Assembly: GCF_009848495.1 (NCBI RefSeq)
Contig: NZ_WWEP01000006.1
Coordinates: 62,001-126,000 of the forward strand
DNA length: 64,000 nucleotides
Source of the DNA: Flavobacterium sp. MK4S-17
Lineage (GTDB): Bacteria; Bacteroidota; Bacteroidia; Flavobacteriales; Flavobacteriaceae
Reading direction: 5' to 3'
Shown here: positions 1 through 7,366 of the stretch, piece by piece
How positions within the stretch are numbered: position 1 is the first letter of the stretch
Layout: each line of letters starts with the position of its first letter
Position numbers and translations under genes: made by a program
Notes under the pieces: generated by a model
Databases searched by the model: none
Told to the model about the DNA's origin: nothing
What the model saw: the letters and a program-made list of their open reading frames with translations, nothing else

Positions 1-1
1 C

Positions 2-1060
2 TTAGATTACTTACCCGACTTCAGGAATATTTGCGAAAAAACATCAGGTGTTATTTACCATTCATTAAGTATGGAAAATAATAACTGTATAATGTGGTAC
101 AGGCCCGAAACAAAAACTGAGGTGAATTGGGGTGGCGATCCTAATAAATCTATAATTAAAGATAAAAACGGGCTTTCACCCAGAAACTCGTTCAAGCTTT
201 GGAAAGAAATTGTGGACTGCACCAGCAAGCCCTGGAAACAGCCGGAACTTGAAGCAGCTAAAACCTATGCGCATTATCTGCAAAAGCAAATAAGCCTTGT
301 TGCTATAATGCAGGAGGAGGAAAAATACCGCAAGCTAAGCGAATTGCTTAAGGAAACCAATGCCGAACTTGAAAACATCAACTGGATAAGCACACACGAC
401 CTGCAGGAGCCACTAAGGAAAATACAGCTTATTTCATCACGCATATTAAGCAAGGAAGAAAACAGTATGTCCGAAAATGTTCAGGATTCCATAAAAAGGA
501 TGAATAGTTCGGCAAACAGGATGCAGACACTACTTATAGATATACTAAAATATACAAGGCTTAAGCATACCGAGGGCAGTTTTGAAGATGTTAACCTGTA
601 TAATATTATTGATGAGGTAAAAGAGGACCTTTCAGAAGCAATACGTGAAAGTGATGCAGAGATAACAGCAGAGGGTTTACCGGTTATAAAAGGGGTTTCT
701 TTCCTGCTAAAACAGTTATTTTCCAACCTTATTGCCAACTCTATAAAATATGCAGCAGCCGGCAGGCAGCCAAAAATAAAAATTACAGCAGGCGATTTTC
801 CTGTGCCTTACAGCAATGAAAACAAAAAGCTATACAACGTTATATATATTGCTGATAACGGTATTGGCTTTGAGCAGGAATATGCTGAAAACATTTTTAA
901 TATTTTTACCAAGCTGCATCCTTCTTCAGAATATAAGGGCTCAGGGGTGGGCCTTGCTTTATGCAGAAAAATAATGCACAATCATAACGGTTATATAACA
1001 GCTTCAGGAACTTTGGGTGAAGGAGCTGTAATAAGTTTATACTTTCCGGTAGAAAATTAA
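2..1060 (+). CDS. Phytochrome-like sensor histidine kinase, 5' partial
   Basis: The reading frame is open to the left edge, so the gene starts outside the window; an internal ATG at 71 is not a credible start because it falls inside a conserved domain. The visible N-terminal part (YRPETKTEVNWGGDPNK, then LSPRNSFKLWKE and SKPW) matches the end of a phytochrome PHY domain. A short coiled linker leads to a HisKA dimerisation domain with the H-box STHDLQEPLRKI and then a HATPase_c domain with an N-box (LIANSIKYA), DNGIGF and GSGVGLALCRKI. By family it is a cytoplasmic kinase that autophosphorylates on His in response to light or a related signal sensed by missing GAF/PAS domains. No receiver domain follows and no response regulator is adjacent. 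Whether it binds bilin cannot be judged from this part. Confidence 0.88.
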   Translation, partial: LDYLPDFRNICEKTSGVIYHSLSMENNNCIMWYRPETKTEVNWGGDPNKSIIKDKNGLSPRNSFKLWKEIVDCTSKPWKQPELEAAKTYAHYLQKQISLVAIMQEEEKYRKLSELLKETNAELENINWISTHDLQEPLRKIQLISSRILSKEENSMSENVQDSIKRMNSSANRMQTLLIDILKYTRLKHTEGSFEDVNLYNIIDEVKEDLSEAIRESDAEITAEGLPVIKGVSFLLKQLFSNLIANSIKYAAAGRQPKIKITAGDFPVPYSNENKKLYNVIYIADNGIGFEQEYAENIFNIFTKLHPSSEYKGSGVGLALCRKIMHNHNGYITASGTLGEGAVISLYFPVEN

Positions 1061-1073
1061 ATTAAGTGATAAT

Positions 1074-1104
1074 AAAAAAGCTGCTTTTTAAAGCAGCTTT
1101 TTTT
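1074..1104. terminator. Bidirectional rho-independent terminator
   Basis: An A-rich and U-rich hairpin with stem AAAGCTGCTTT / AAGCAGCTTT and a T-run on either side lies between the convergent kinase gene and the small membrane-protein gene. It overlaps the stop codon of the latter and can serve both strands. Confidence 0.85.
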
Positions 1105-1264
1105 AATTTTCAGTGTCTTTATTCCTTCTCTCTTTAATAAGTTCCATAGTTGCACCGCCCACCCAGTAAAACACAAAGCTTACAAGGAAGAACATTAACC
1201 AGAAACCTATAGTTAATATGGTTAAGAAAAGTAAAAAACCTAAGTACTGTTGAAATTCAAACAT
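1103..1264 (-). CDS. Small membrane protein, 53 aa
   Basis: The protein begins MFEFQQYLGFLLFL and is dominated by one long or two closely spaced hydrophobic segments (about residues 8-38), followed by a charged tail (KERRNKDTEN). An in-frame extension to 1348 exists only from a TTG codon and would add a non-hydrophobic leader, so the ATG at 1264 is preferred. It lies convergent to the kinase and divergent from fumC. It was not assigned to a family; its function is unknown. Confidence 0.55.
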   Translation of the reverse strand: MFEFQQYLGFLLFLTILTIGFWLMFFLVSFVFYWVGGATMELIKERRNKDTEN

Positions 1265-1467
1265 GTTTTCCGGAATTTTCGAATTCAGCCCCAAATATAG
1301 TGATTTAAATTTTATTATGAACCATCTATCCTGCCAAATCGCACTCAATTTTTTAATAATTTCATTTTAAATACCAGTATATAATGAGTAAATTTGGCTG
1401 GCTTTAAATGTGCCTCACATTTTCAGCTGATTACAAATAAACATAATTCAACATACTTACCTACACA

Positions 1468-2868
1468 ATGGAATACAGAATAGAAAAAGACACCATGGGC
1501 GAAGTAAAAGTACCTGCCGACAAGTACTGGGGAGCCCAAACCGAACGTTCAAGAAATAATTTTAAGATAGGGGCTCCGGCATCTATGCCCAAAGAAATTA
1601 TTGAGGGCTTTGCCTACTTAAAAAAAGCGGCTGCCTGTGCCAACCACGATTTGGGCGTGCTTTCTGCCGAAAAACGTGATGCCATAGCACAAGTATGCGA
1701 TGAAATACTTGAAGGCAAACTTGATGACCAGTTTCCGCTGGTTATATGGCAAACCGGTTCGGGCACGCAAAGCAACATGAATGTAAACGAGGTTGTGGCT
1801 AACAGGGCACAGGTTTTAGCAGGCCATAAAATAGGTGAAGGCGAACCTGTACTTAAAGCTAATGATGATGTAAACAAATCGCAGTCTTCTAACGATACCT
1901 ACCCAACAGGTATGCACATTGCTGCCTATAAAGCGGTAGTGGAAGTTACCATACCGGGAGTTGAAAAACTCAGGGACACGCTAAAAGCAAAATCAGAAAA
2001 ATTTATGGATGTGGTAAAAATTGGTCGTACACACCTTATGGATGCCACTCCCCTAACCCTGGGCCAGGAATTTTCGGGCTATGTAGCACAATTAAACCAC
2101 GGGCTTAAGGCACTTAAAAATACCTTAACCCACCTTTCGGAACTTGCCCTTGGGGGAACAGCTGTTGGTACAGGCTTAAATACCCCTGAAGGTTATGATG
2201 TGAAAGTTGCTGAATACATTGCAAAATTTACAGGGCTGCCTTTTGTTACCGCCGAAAACAAATTTGAAGCACTGGCAGCGCATGATGCCATTGTGGAAAG
2301 CCATGGGGCACTTAAACAACTGGCCGTTTCTTTAAACAAAATAGCTAATGACATCCGTATGATGGCTTCGGGGCCACGCTCAGGAATTGGTGAAATTCTT
2401 ATACCTGAAAATGAGCCAGGCTCATCTATAATGCCGGGTAAAGTAAATCCTACTCAGTGCGAAGCAATGACTATGGTATGCGCCCAGGTTATGGGTAATG
2501 ATGTTGCCATTACAATTGGCGGCACGCAGGGCCATTATGAGCTTAATGTATTCAAGCCGGTTATGGCTGCCAATTTCCTGCAGTCGGCAAGGCTTATTGG
2601 TGATGCCTGCGTATCGTTTGACGAGCATTGCGCGCAGGGTATAGAACCTAATCATGCAAGGATTAAGGAGCTGGTAGATAATTCGCTTATGCTTGTTACA
2701 GCACTTAATACTAAAATCGGTTATTATAAAGCTGCAGAAATTGCGCAGACTGCCCATAAAAACGGTACAACCTTAAAAGATGAGGCTGTGCGTTTAGGTT
2801 ATGTTTCAGCAGATGATTTTGATGCCTGGGTAAAGCCTGAAGATATGGTAGGCTCACTTAAAAAGTAA
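1468..2868 (+). CDS. fumC: Class II fumarate hydratase (fumarase C)
   Basis: It catalyses reversible hydration of fumarate to L-malate in the TCA cycle in the cytoplasm, as an Fe-independent homotetramer. The 466-aa length is standard. The fumarase/aspartase signature [13 protein letters not shown] lies near residue 317 and contains the catalytic serine loop, and the active-site segment [10 protein letters not shown] lies near 185. GSGTQSNMN and [11 protein letters not shown] are also typical of class II fumarases rather than aspartase or argininosuccinate lyase. The ATG at 1468 gives the usual N-terminus [16 protein letters not shown]. The gene is monocistronic, with a strong terminator directly downstream. 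Confidence 0.97.
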   Translation: MEYRIEKDTMGEVKVPADKYWGAQTERSRNNFKIGAPASMPKEIIEGFAYLKKAAACANHDLGVLSAEKRDAIAQVCDEILEGKLDDQFPLVIWQTGSGTQSNMNVNEVVANRAQVLAGHKIGEGEPVLKANDDVNKSQSSNDTYPTGMHIAAYKAVVEVTIPGVEKLRDTLKAKSEKFMDVVKIGRTHLMDATPLTLGQEFSGYVAQLNHGLKALKNTLTHLSELALGGTAVGTGLNTPEGYDVKVAEYIAKFTGLPFVTAENKFEALAAHDAIVESHGALKQLAVSLNKIANDIRMMASGPRSGIGEILIPENEPGSSIMPGKVNPTQCEAMTMVCAQVMGNDVAITIGGTQGHYELNVFKPVMAANFLQSARLIGDACVSFDEHCAQGIEPNHARIKELVDNSLMLVTALNTKIGYYKAAEIAQTAHKNGTTLKDEAVRLGYVSADDFDAWVKPEDMVGSLKK

Positions 2869-2880
2869 ATTATTATAATA

Positions 2881-2912
2881 AAAAAACCTGTAGCTTTCTA
2901 CAGGTTTTTTTT
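2881..2912. terminator. Bidirectional terminator after fumC
   Basis: The inverted repeat AAAAACCTGTAG-CTTT-CTACAGGTTTTT has T-runs on both sides. It ends fumC and overlaps the 3' end of the convergent small gene. Confidence 0.88.
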
Positions 2913-3143
2913 ATGCTTTTTAGAAAATCCGTTACTCACAAATAATATGATACGGCTTTTTTTCCTTGCTGTAAATATCTCCCAGTTTATAATTACCCCC
3001 ACAATGCAAATAGCCATAAGGATAATTAAAAGCGAAACATAAATAATATCATTAAGGGTATCTACATACTCAATTTTTATTGCAAAAAAGTATAATGCAA
3101 TAAAAAATACAATTACTGATAATATAAGTGAAAATAACTTCAT
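2898..3143 (-). CDS. Small two-span membrane protein, 81 aa
   Basis: The N-terminus MKLFSLILSVIVFFIALYFF is a clear transmembrane helix and a second hydrophobic segment (IIYVSLLIILMAICIVGVII) follows at about residues 33-53. The tail is basic (ARKKSR, KKHKKN). The topology predicts two helices with a cytoplasmic tail. No family was recognised. Its stop codon lies inside the fumC terminator hairpin. Confidence 0.5.
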   Translation of the reverse strand: MKLFSLILSVIVFFIALYFFAIKIEYVDTLNDIIYVSLLIILMAICIVGVIINWEIFTARKKSRIILFVSNGFSKKHKKNL

Positions 3144-3354
3144 GCCTTTTACTCGTTATATAAGCGGTTATTAGCAAAAGGGGCTGGTTATTGGTTACTC
3201 TGCCTTCATTTTTACAACTATTAAGCTGCAATTCCATCCTCTTCTCCACGCCAAATGTAAACAATTAAGTTTATTTTAACGTGAAAAAACAAATAAATTT
3301 GAATTACTGCCAGCCTTAAATACAGCTATTAAAATTAAACTATAATTGCCAGGG

Positions 3355-3627
3355 TTATAATTCAGCCACTTTAGGAGTATAAAAATTTACGTAAAAAAAG
3401 TTTTGATGGTCTATTCCCTCCTCCGCAAAAACATTTTTAATGGCTTCCGTACGTTTATCATTGGCAATATTGGCGAGGTTTAAAAATTCAAGCAGCTCGT
3501 CCAAATCGTTAAATTTAAAACTCAGGGGTGTATTAAGGGAATATTCTGTAATGCTGAATTCAGCGCGACTTACTTCAACGCCCGCATTTTCAAAGGCTTC
3601 CAGTATGGTTTTAAAATGTTCTTTCAT
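3355..3627 (-). CDS. Hypothetical acidic protein, 90 aa
   Basis: A soluble, acidic, mostly helical small protein starting MKEHFKTILEAFENAGVEVSR, with no signal peptide or cysteine. The ATG at 3627 is the natural start. It lies 35 bp downstream of the Xre regulator on the same strand and may be co-transcribed with it. No domain was recognised and no function can be assigned. Confidence 0.6.
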   Translation of the reverse strand: MKEHFKTILEAFENAGVEVSRAEFSITEYSLNTPLSFKFNDLDELLEFLNLANIANDKRTEAIKNVFAEEGIDHQNFFYVNFYTPKVAEL

Positions 3628-3662
3628 GGCTATATTTTTCTACTAAATATAACCCAAAAAAG

Positions 3663-4034
3663 TTACTTCTGCAATAGTGTATCTATGGTAATTTTCATGG
3701 CAGCAATAGTTTCCTTTTGCGCTTCAATGGTTTTAAGCAAAGCTTCTTTTTCGCTTTCATACATCGGGGTTTCAGGTTCATTTATACTTTGTACTGTCCC
3801 GGCCGATGTATAGCCTTTGTTTTTTAAGTATAAATCCTGGTTTATAAATTCATCCAGTGTAAGGTTGTACTCTTTGCAAATTTTTTGCATTACCTCAACC
3901 TTAGGATAAGATATCCCCCTCACATAAGTCCCTACCACACTTTTCTTAAGGCCGAACTTAGCGCCGAACTCGTCCTGCGATAAAAAATTATTTTCGCATA
4001 AATACTTAATGTTTAGCCCTATATAATTTTTCAT
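3663..4034 (-). CDS. Xre-family (HTH_3) transcriptional regulator
   Basis: Residues 1-65 form a helix-turn-helix of the Cro/CI (Xre) type: IGLNIKYLCENNFLSQDEFG, then AKFGLKKSVVGTYVRGISYP and VMQKICKEYNLTLDEFI. The C-terminal 45 residues (SEKEALLKTIEAQKETIAAM) are a heptad-like helix that probably mediates dimerisation. The ATG at 4034 is chosen over a TTG two codons upstream. It faces a 63-aa gene across a 105-bp AT-rich region with a perfect palindrome, the layout of an autoregulated divergent pair. The architecture resembles phage or plasmid repressors, but no other mobile-element genes are nearby. Confidence 0.82.
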   Translation of the reverse strand: MKNYIGLNIKYLCENNFLSQDEFGAKFGLKKSVVGTYVRGISYPKVEVMQKICKEYNLTLDEFINQDLYLKNKGYTSAGTVQSINEPETPMYESEKEALLKTIEAQKETIAAMKITIDTLLQK

Positions 4035-4094
4035 TTTCAAAAATAATAATATATTTGCAAAAAATTAATTGTAAATTAAATTTAATTTTGTAAG

Positions 4095-4114
4095 TTTATC
4101 TTTATAAAGATAAA
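4095..4114. promoter_or_regulatory. Perfect 20-bp palindrome, candidate operator
   Basis: TTTATCTTTATAAAGATAAA is a perfect inverted repeat. It lies between the divergent Xre regulator (start 4034) and the 63-aa gene (start 4140), 25 bp before the latter. It is flanked by two similar TTGCAAAAA motifs near 4055 and 4123. The position suits a dimeric HTH regulator; binding is inferred. Confidence 0.6.
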
Positions 4115-4139
4115 GAAAATAATTGCAAAAATATAATTT

Positions 4140-4331
4140 ATGACCGTAAGAGAATTATTAAAAGAGAGAAACACTAAAATTCTTGCCAGGTATAAAGAAT
4201 TAAAGGAACAAAAAGTATCCAGTGGAGAAGCAAAAAATATTATCAGGAAGGAATTTGATAATATTTCAATATCAACAATAGACCAGATTATTTATAATAA
4301 AAAATATTCCAACAGCCCCCTTAAAAAATAA
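4140..4331 (+). CDS. Small basic protein with possible HTH, 63 aa
   Basis: The protein (MTVRELLKERNTKILARYKE) is basic and helical. Residues 28-54 (SGEAKNIIRKEF, SISTIDQIIYNKKY) read like a helix-turn-helix, but no family was recognised. It is divergently transcribed from the Xre regulator and probably repressed through the palindrome between them. It is followed by a weak hairpin (AAAGCTCCG / CGAAGCTTT) with few Ts. Base composition is AT-rich like its partner. Confidence 0.6.
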   Translation: MTVRELLKERNTKILARYKELKEQKVSSGEAKNIIRKEFDNISISTIDQIIYNKKYSNSPLKK

Positions 4332-4396
4332 TGGTATAAAATAAAAAAAGCTCCGGGCACTACTACGAAGCTTTTACAAAATGATGTGTTTAAAAG

Positions 4397-4651
4397 TTAA
4401 AACTTTTCGTTTTTAACAATTTGCACTTTGCCATGTGGCACCTCATCATTTTTATCTCTTACAATAAGCACTCCAAGCACATTTAAAGGTATGCTTACAG
4501 GTTCGCCGGAGTGTTTAATTTCCTCAACTAATTGCTCATAATCCATAGGATTAAGCAAAAGCGAATCACCTTTATCTATCCGTTTCGAAAACAGGTAGTC
4601 CCTTATGGCGGCTACCGATATTTTTTTGCCTATTACTACAAATTCTGACAT
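4397..4651 (-). CDS. Hypothetical protein, 84 aa
   Basis: A soluble protein, MSEFVVIGKKISVAAIRDYL, with a mixed alpha/beta pattern and no signal peptide, membrane span or cysteine. The ATG at 4651 is the only good start. It is isolated between the 63-aa gene and the divergent helicase gene. No domain was recognised. Confidence 0.55.
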   Translation of the reverse strand: MSEFVVIGKKISVAAIRDYLFSKRIDKGDSLLLNPMDYEQLVEEIKHSGEPVSIPLNVLGVLIVRDKNDEVPHGKVQIVKNEKF

Positions 4652-4745
4652 TGGTTCAATTATTATGTTTAGCTAAGATAGCAACGGCAAAATATAAATT
4701 ATACAAGGTTTTGTTAATTTACCCCTACTGCAAAAAATCTTAAAA

Positions 4746-4775
4746 TTGGCACTAATTAAAATAAGCCTATCTTTG
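4746..4775 (+). promoter_or_regulatory. Bacteroidetes-type promoter of the helicase gene
   Basis: TTG at 4746-4748 and TATCTTTG at 4768-4775 are separated by 19 bp, matching the flavobacterial consensus TTG-N19-TAnnTTTG. The start codon follows 16 bp later, so the 5' leader would be very short. Confidence 0.72.
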
Positions 4776-4791
4776 CCGGAAATTAATTGCA

Positions 4792-6138
4792 ATGGCCACA
4801 TTTCTTGATCTTGACCTGCCTAAGTCTGTACAAAAAGCACTTGATGAACTGGGTTATACTTCACCTACCCCAATTCAGCAAAAATCAATGCCGGTTATAC
4901 TTTCGGGCCGCGACATGATGGGTATTGCCCAAACTGGTACGGGAAAAACCTTTGCGTATCTTTTACCTATACTTAAACAATGGAAATTTATAGCTACAGA
5001 TTCGCCAAGGGTAATTATAATAGTACCCACGCGCGAACTTGTGGTACAGGTTACCGAAGAGGTTGAGAAACTGACAAAATATATGTCGGTAAGGGCACTG
5101 GGCGTTTATGGCGGAGTAAATATTAACACCCAGAAAAATCTTGTTTACCAAGGGGTTGACATATTAACCGCTACACCGGGCAGGCTTATGGATTTAGCAC
5201 TTGATGGTGTGGTACGTTTCGACTCGCTGCAAAAACTGGTTATAGATGAATTTGATGAAATTTTAAATTTAGGTTTTCGCTTCCAGGTTACCTCCATACT
5301 ATCCATGATGAAGCAAAAAAGGCAGAATATACTTTTTTCTGCTACCATGACCGATGAAGTGGATGAAATGCTTAATGAGTTTTTTGATTTCCCTGAAGAA
5401 GTTTCACTGGCTGCAAGCGGCACACCTATAGAAAAAATAACACAAACAGGATACCGTGTGCCTAACTTCCTTACCAAATTAAACTTATTGGAAGCATTGC
5501 TGCAGCAGGAACGCATAGAACGTGTGCTTATTTTTTGTAACAATAAAAAAACAGCCGACCTGATTACAGAAAGGCTTGAAGAAAATTTTGCAGGACAGTT
5601 TGGTGTTATCCATTCCAACAAATCGCAAAATTACCGACTTAATACAATGGCTGCCTTTAAGGAAGGAGAACTTCGGGGAATAGTAACTACTGATGTTATG
5701 GCGCGTGGCCTTGATATTCCTGATGTAAGCCATGTGATAAACATGGAATTTCCCGAAGTGCCTGAGCAATATATGCACCGTATTGGGCGTACAGGGCGTG
5801 CTGATAAGGAAGGTATAGCAATAAGCCTGGTTTCCCCACGTGAAGAAGAAGAGCAGATTGAAGCGGAATTGCTAATGGAAAAGGAAATTGATTTTTTGCC
5901 CTTACCGGAGAATATTCAACATGAGGAAAAACTGCTTGAATTTGAAAAGGAAAAGAAAAAGATAAAATTCCTTTTAAAAAGGCCAAAACTTGAGGGTGGT
6001 GCAGCCTTTCATGAAAAAAAGGATAAAAACAAAAAGGTCAATCTTGGCGGCCCCGGCAAACGGAACCCTAAAAAAACAAAGCCGCGAAACCGGGCTGCTG
6101 AAAAAAAGCGTGCCTCAAAGAAGAAAAAAGGGAAATAA
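4792..6138 (+). CDS. DEAD-box-family ATP-dependent RNA helicase
   Basis: A cytoplasmic RNA helicase for RNA remodelling (ribosome assembly or RNA decay by family). The Q motif (GYTSPTPIQQKSMP) is followed by Walker A AQTGTGKT near residue 45, PTREL near 77, motif II near 152, SAT near 183 and the C-terminal helicase motifs ARGLD and HRIGRTGRA near 302 and 328. Motif II reads DEFD rather than DEAD. The last 60 residues are strongly basic and lysine-rich (KKKDKN, AAEKKRASKKKKGK), as expected for an RNA-binding tail. A well-spaced promoter lies upstream. It abuts the convergent lactonase-like gene with no gap between the stop codons. Confidence 0.93.
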   Translation: MATFLDLDLPKSVQKALDELGYTSPTPIQQKSMPVILSGRDMMGIAQTGTGKTFAYLLPILKQWKFIATDSPRVIIIVPTRELVVQVTEEVEKLTKYMSVRALGVYGGVNINTQKNLVYQGVDILTATPGRLMDLALDGVVRFDSLQKLVIDEFDEILNLGFRFQVTSILSMMKQKRQNILFSATMTDEVDEMLNEFFDFPEEVSLAASGTPIEKITQTGYRVPNFLTKLNLLEALLQQERIERVLIFCNNKKTADLITERLEENFAGQFGVIHSNKSQNYRLNTMAAFKEGELRGIVTTDVMARGLDIPDVSHVINMEFPEVPEQYMHRIGRTGRADKEGIAISLVSPREEEEQIEAELLMEKEIDFLPLPENIQHEEKLLEFEKEKKKIKFLLKRPKLEGGAAFHEKKDKNKKVNLGGPGKRNPKKTKPRNRAAEKKRASKKKKGK

Positions 6139-7251
6139 TTATTTGCTTTCTGTAAACAATAAGCACACAGGAGAACAAACTTCAATTTTTTTACCTGTAT
6201 CTTCAATCATACCGGTAACTTTATCACGCTTAAAAATCATTATATCATTGGTTTGCTGGTGCCCTATCAGTATATAATTATCATTAGGCGTAATAGTAAA
6301 GTTGCGCGGCCCTACACCACAGGTAGATTCCTGCTGTACAAAGCCGAGCCTGCCGTTGGCATGCACCCTGAAAACCGTTATGGTATTGGCATCTCCCCTG
6401 TTAGTAGCATATAAAAACTTTCCGTCATTAGACAGGTGTATGTCGGCTGCACCGTTTTTACCTGTAAATAAAGGGTCGCGCACAAGGCTTACCTCCTGCA
6501 CTTTTTCAATTTTTCCGTTTACATAGCTATAAGCAGTTAAACTGGCATCCAGTTCGCCCAATACATAAAAAAATACACCACTGGCATGAAAAGCCAGGTG
6601 CCTGGGGCCGCTTCCCGGTTTTGTAGCTAATGCATATTCTGCTTTTAGGAAGTTATCATTTTTACTATCAGGGTCATAGCTGTACACAATTACATGGTCA
6701 GTACCTAAATCATTAGCAAATACATGCTTTTTGTCGGGCGAAAAATAAACCATGTGCGGATGCGGCTTTTCCTGCCTGCTTTTATCAATACTTCCGCCAT
6801 TCCTTTTAATTACCTGCCTGGCTGCTGTAATGCTGCCATCTTCCTTTCTTTCAAAAACAGCGATAGTACTACCCGAATAGTTAGCTGCTATAACATTCTT
6901 TTCATCACATATAATATAGCATGGGTCAGCCCCTTTAGCGTCTTTTTTATTAATAAAGTTTATAGCACCGGTGGCTGCATTATATGTAAAGGCACTTATT
7001 GTGCTGTCATCGCCATTCTCATTTACACTATATATATATTTCCCATCGGGAGAAACAGCCAGATAACTCGGATTTATAACTTTGTCTGTATTATTTTTAA
7101 GCTTAAATTCGGCTGTTGCAGCATTAAAATTGTAAACATATATGCCTTTATTGTTGCAGTTATTGGTATAAGTACCTACAATTAGGTTAAGGTTATCCTG
7201 TGCATGGCAGTTCATAATAATAAGCGACAGCAATATTTTAAATAATTTCAT
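6139..7251 (-). CDS. Exported beta-propeller lactonase-like protein
   Basis: The sequence has repeated propeller blades with SPDGKYIYSVNENGDDSTISAF, SPDKKHVFANDLGTD and LSNDGKFLYATNRGDANTI, typical of the 6-phosphogluconolactonase/YbhE (PF10282) family. The ATG at 7251 gives a hydrophobic signal peptide (MKLFKILLSLIIMNCHAQ) probably cleaved near HAQ; an upstream in-frame start would bury it. Family members hydrolyse 6-phosphogluconolactone or other sugar lactones, but the export signal argues against a role in cytoplasmic pentose-phosphate metabolism. The -7 element TACTTTTG lies just upstream. The true substrate is unknown. Confidence 0.85.
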   Translation of the reverse strand: MKLFKILLSLIIMNCHAQDNLNLIVGTYTNNCNNKGIYVYNFNAATAEFKLKNNTDKVINPSYLAVSPDGKYIYSVNENGDDSTISAFTYNAATGAINFINKKDAKGADPCYIICDEKNVIAANYSGSTIAVFERKEDGSITAARQVIKRNGGSIDKSRQEKPHPHMVYFSPDKKHVFANDLGTDHVIVYSYDPDSKNDNFLKAEYALATKPGSGPRHLAFHASGVFFYVLGELDASLTAYSYVNGKIEKVQEVSLVRDPLFTGKNGAADIHLSNDGKFLYATNRGDANTITVFRVHANGRLGFVQQESTCGVGPRNFTITPNDNYILIGHQQTNDIMIFKRDKVTGMIEDTGKKIEVCSPVCLLFTESK

Positions 7252-7269
7252 TAAAATCTTTTTATAAAA

Positions 7270-7277
7270 CAAAAGTA
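7270..7277 (-). promoter_or_regulatory. -7 promoter element (TACTTTTG) of the lactonase-like gene
   Basis: On the minus strand TACTTTTG matches TAnnTTTG and lies 18 bp before the ATG at 7251. No convincing -33 TTG was found at the usual distance. Confidence 0.45.
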
Positions 7278-7366
7278 AGTCATTTGGGTTATATGAAAAA
7301 TTAATGGGCGGGTATTTACTGTAAGGTTTCACATAAAATTAGTATTTTTGACAAACTTTCAACTGA

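Noticed and set aside
3070..3264. Minus-strand 64-codon frame
   Set aside because: It overlaps the better supported 81-aa membrane protein on the same strand in another frame and lacks coding character.
4041..4053. TATTTTTG on the minus strand as promoter of the Xre gene
   Set aside because: It ends only a few bases before the ATG, so initiation would fall within the coding sequence.
3355..4651. Small-gene cluster with an Xre regulator as a prophage remnant
   Set aside because: No integrase, structural, lysis or replication gene, no flanking repeats and no tRNA nearby.
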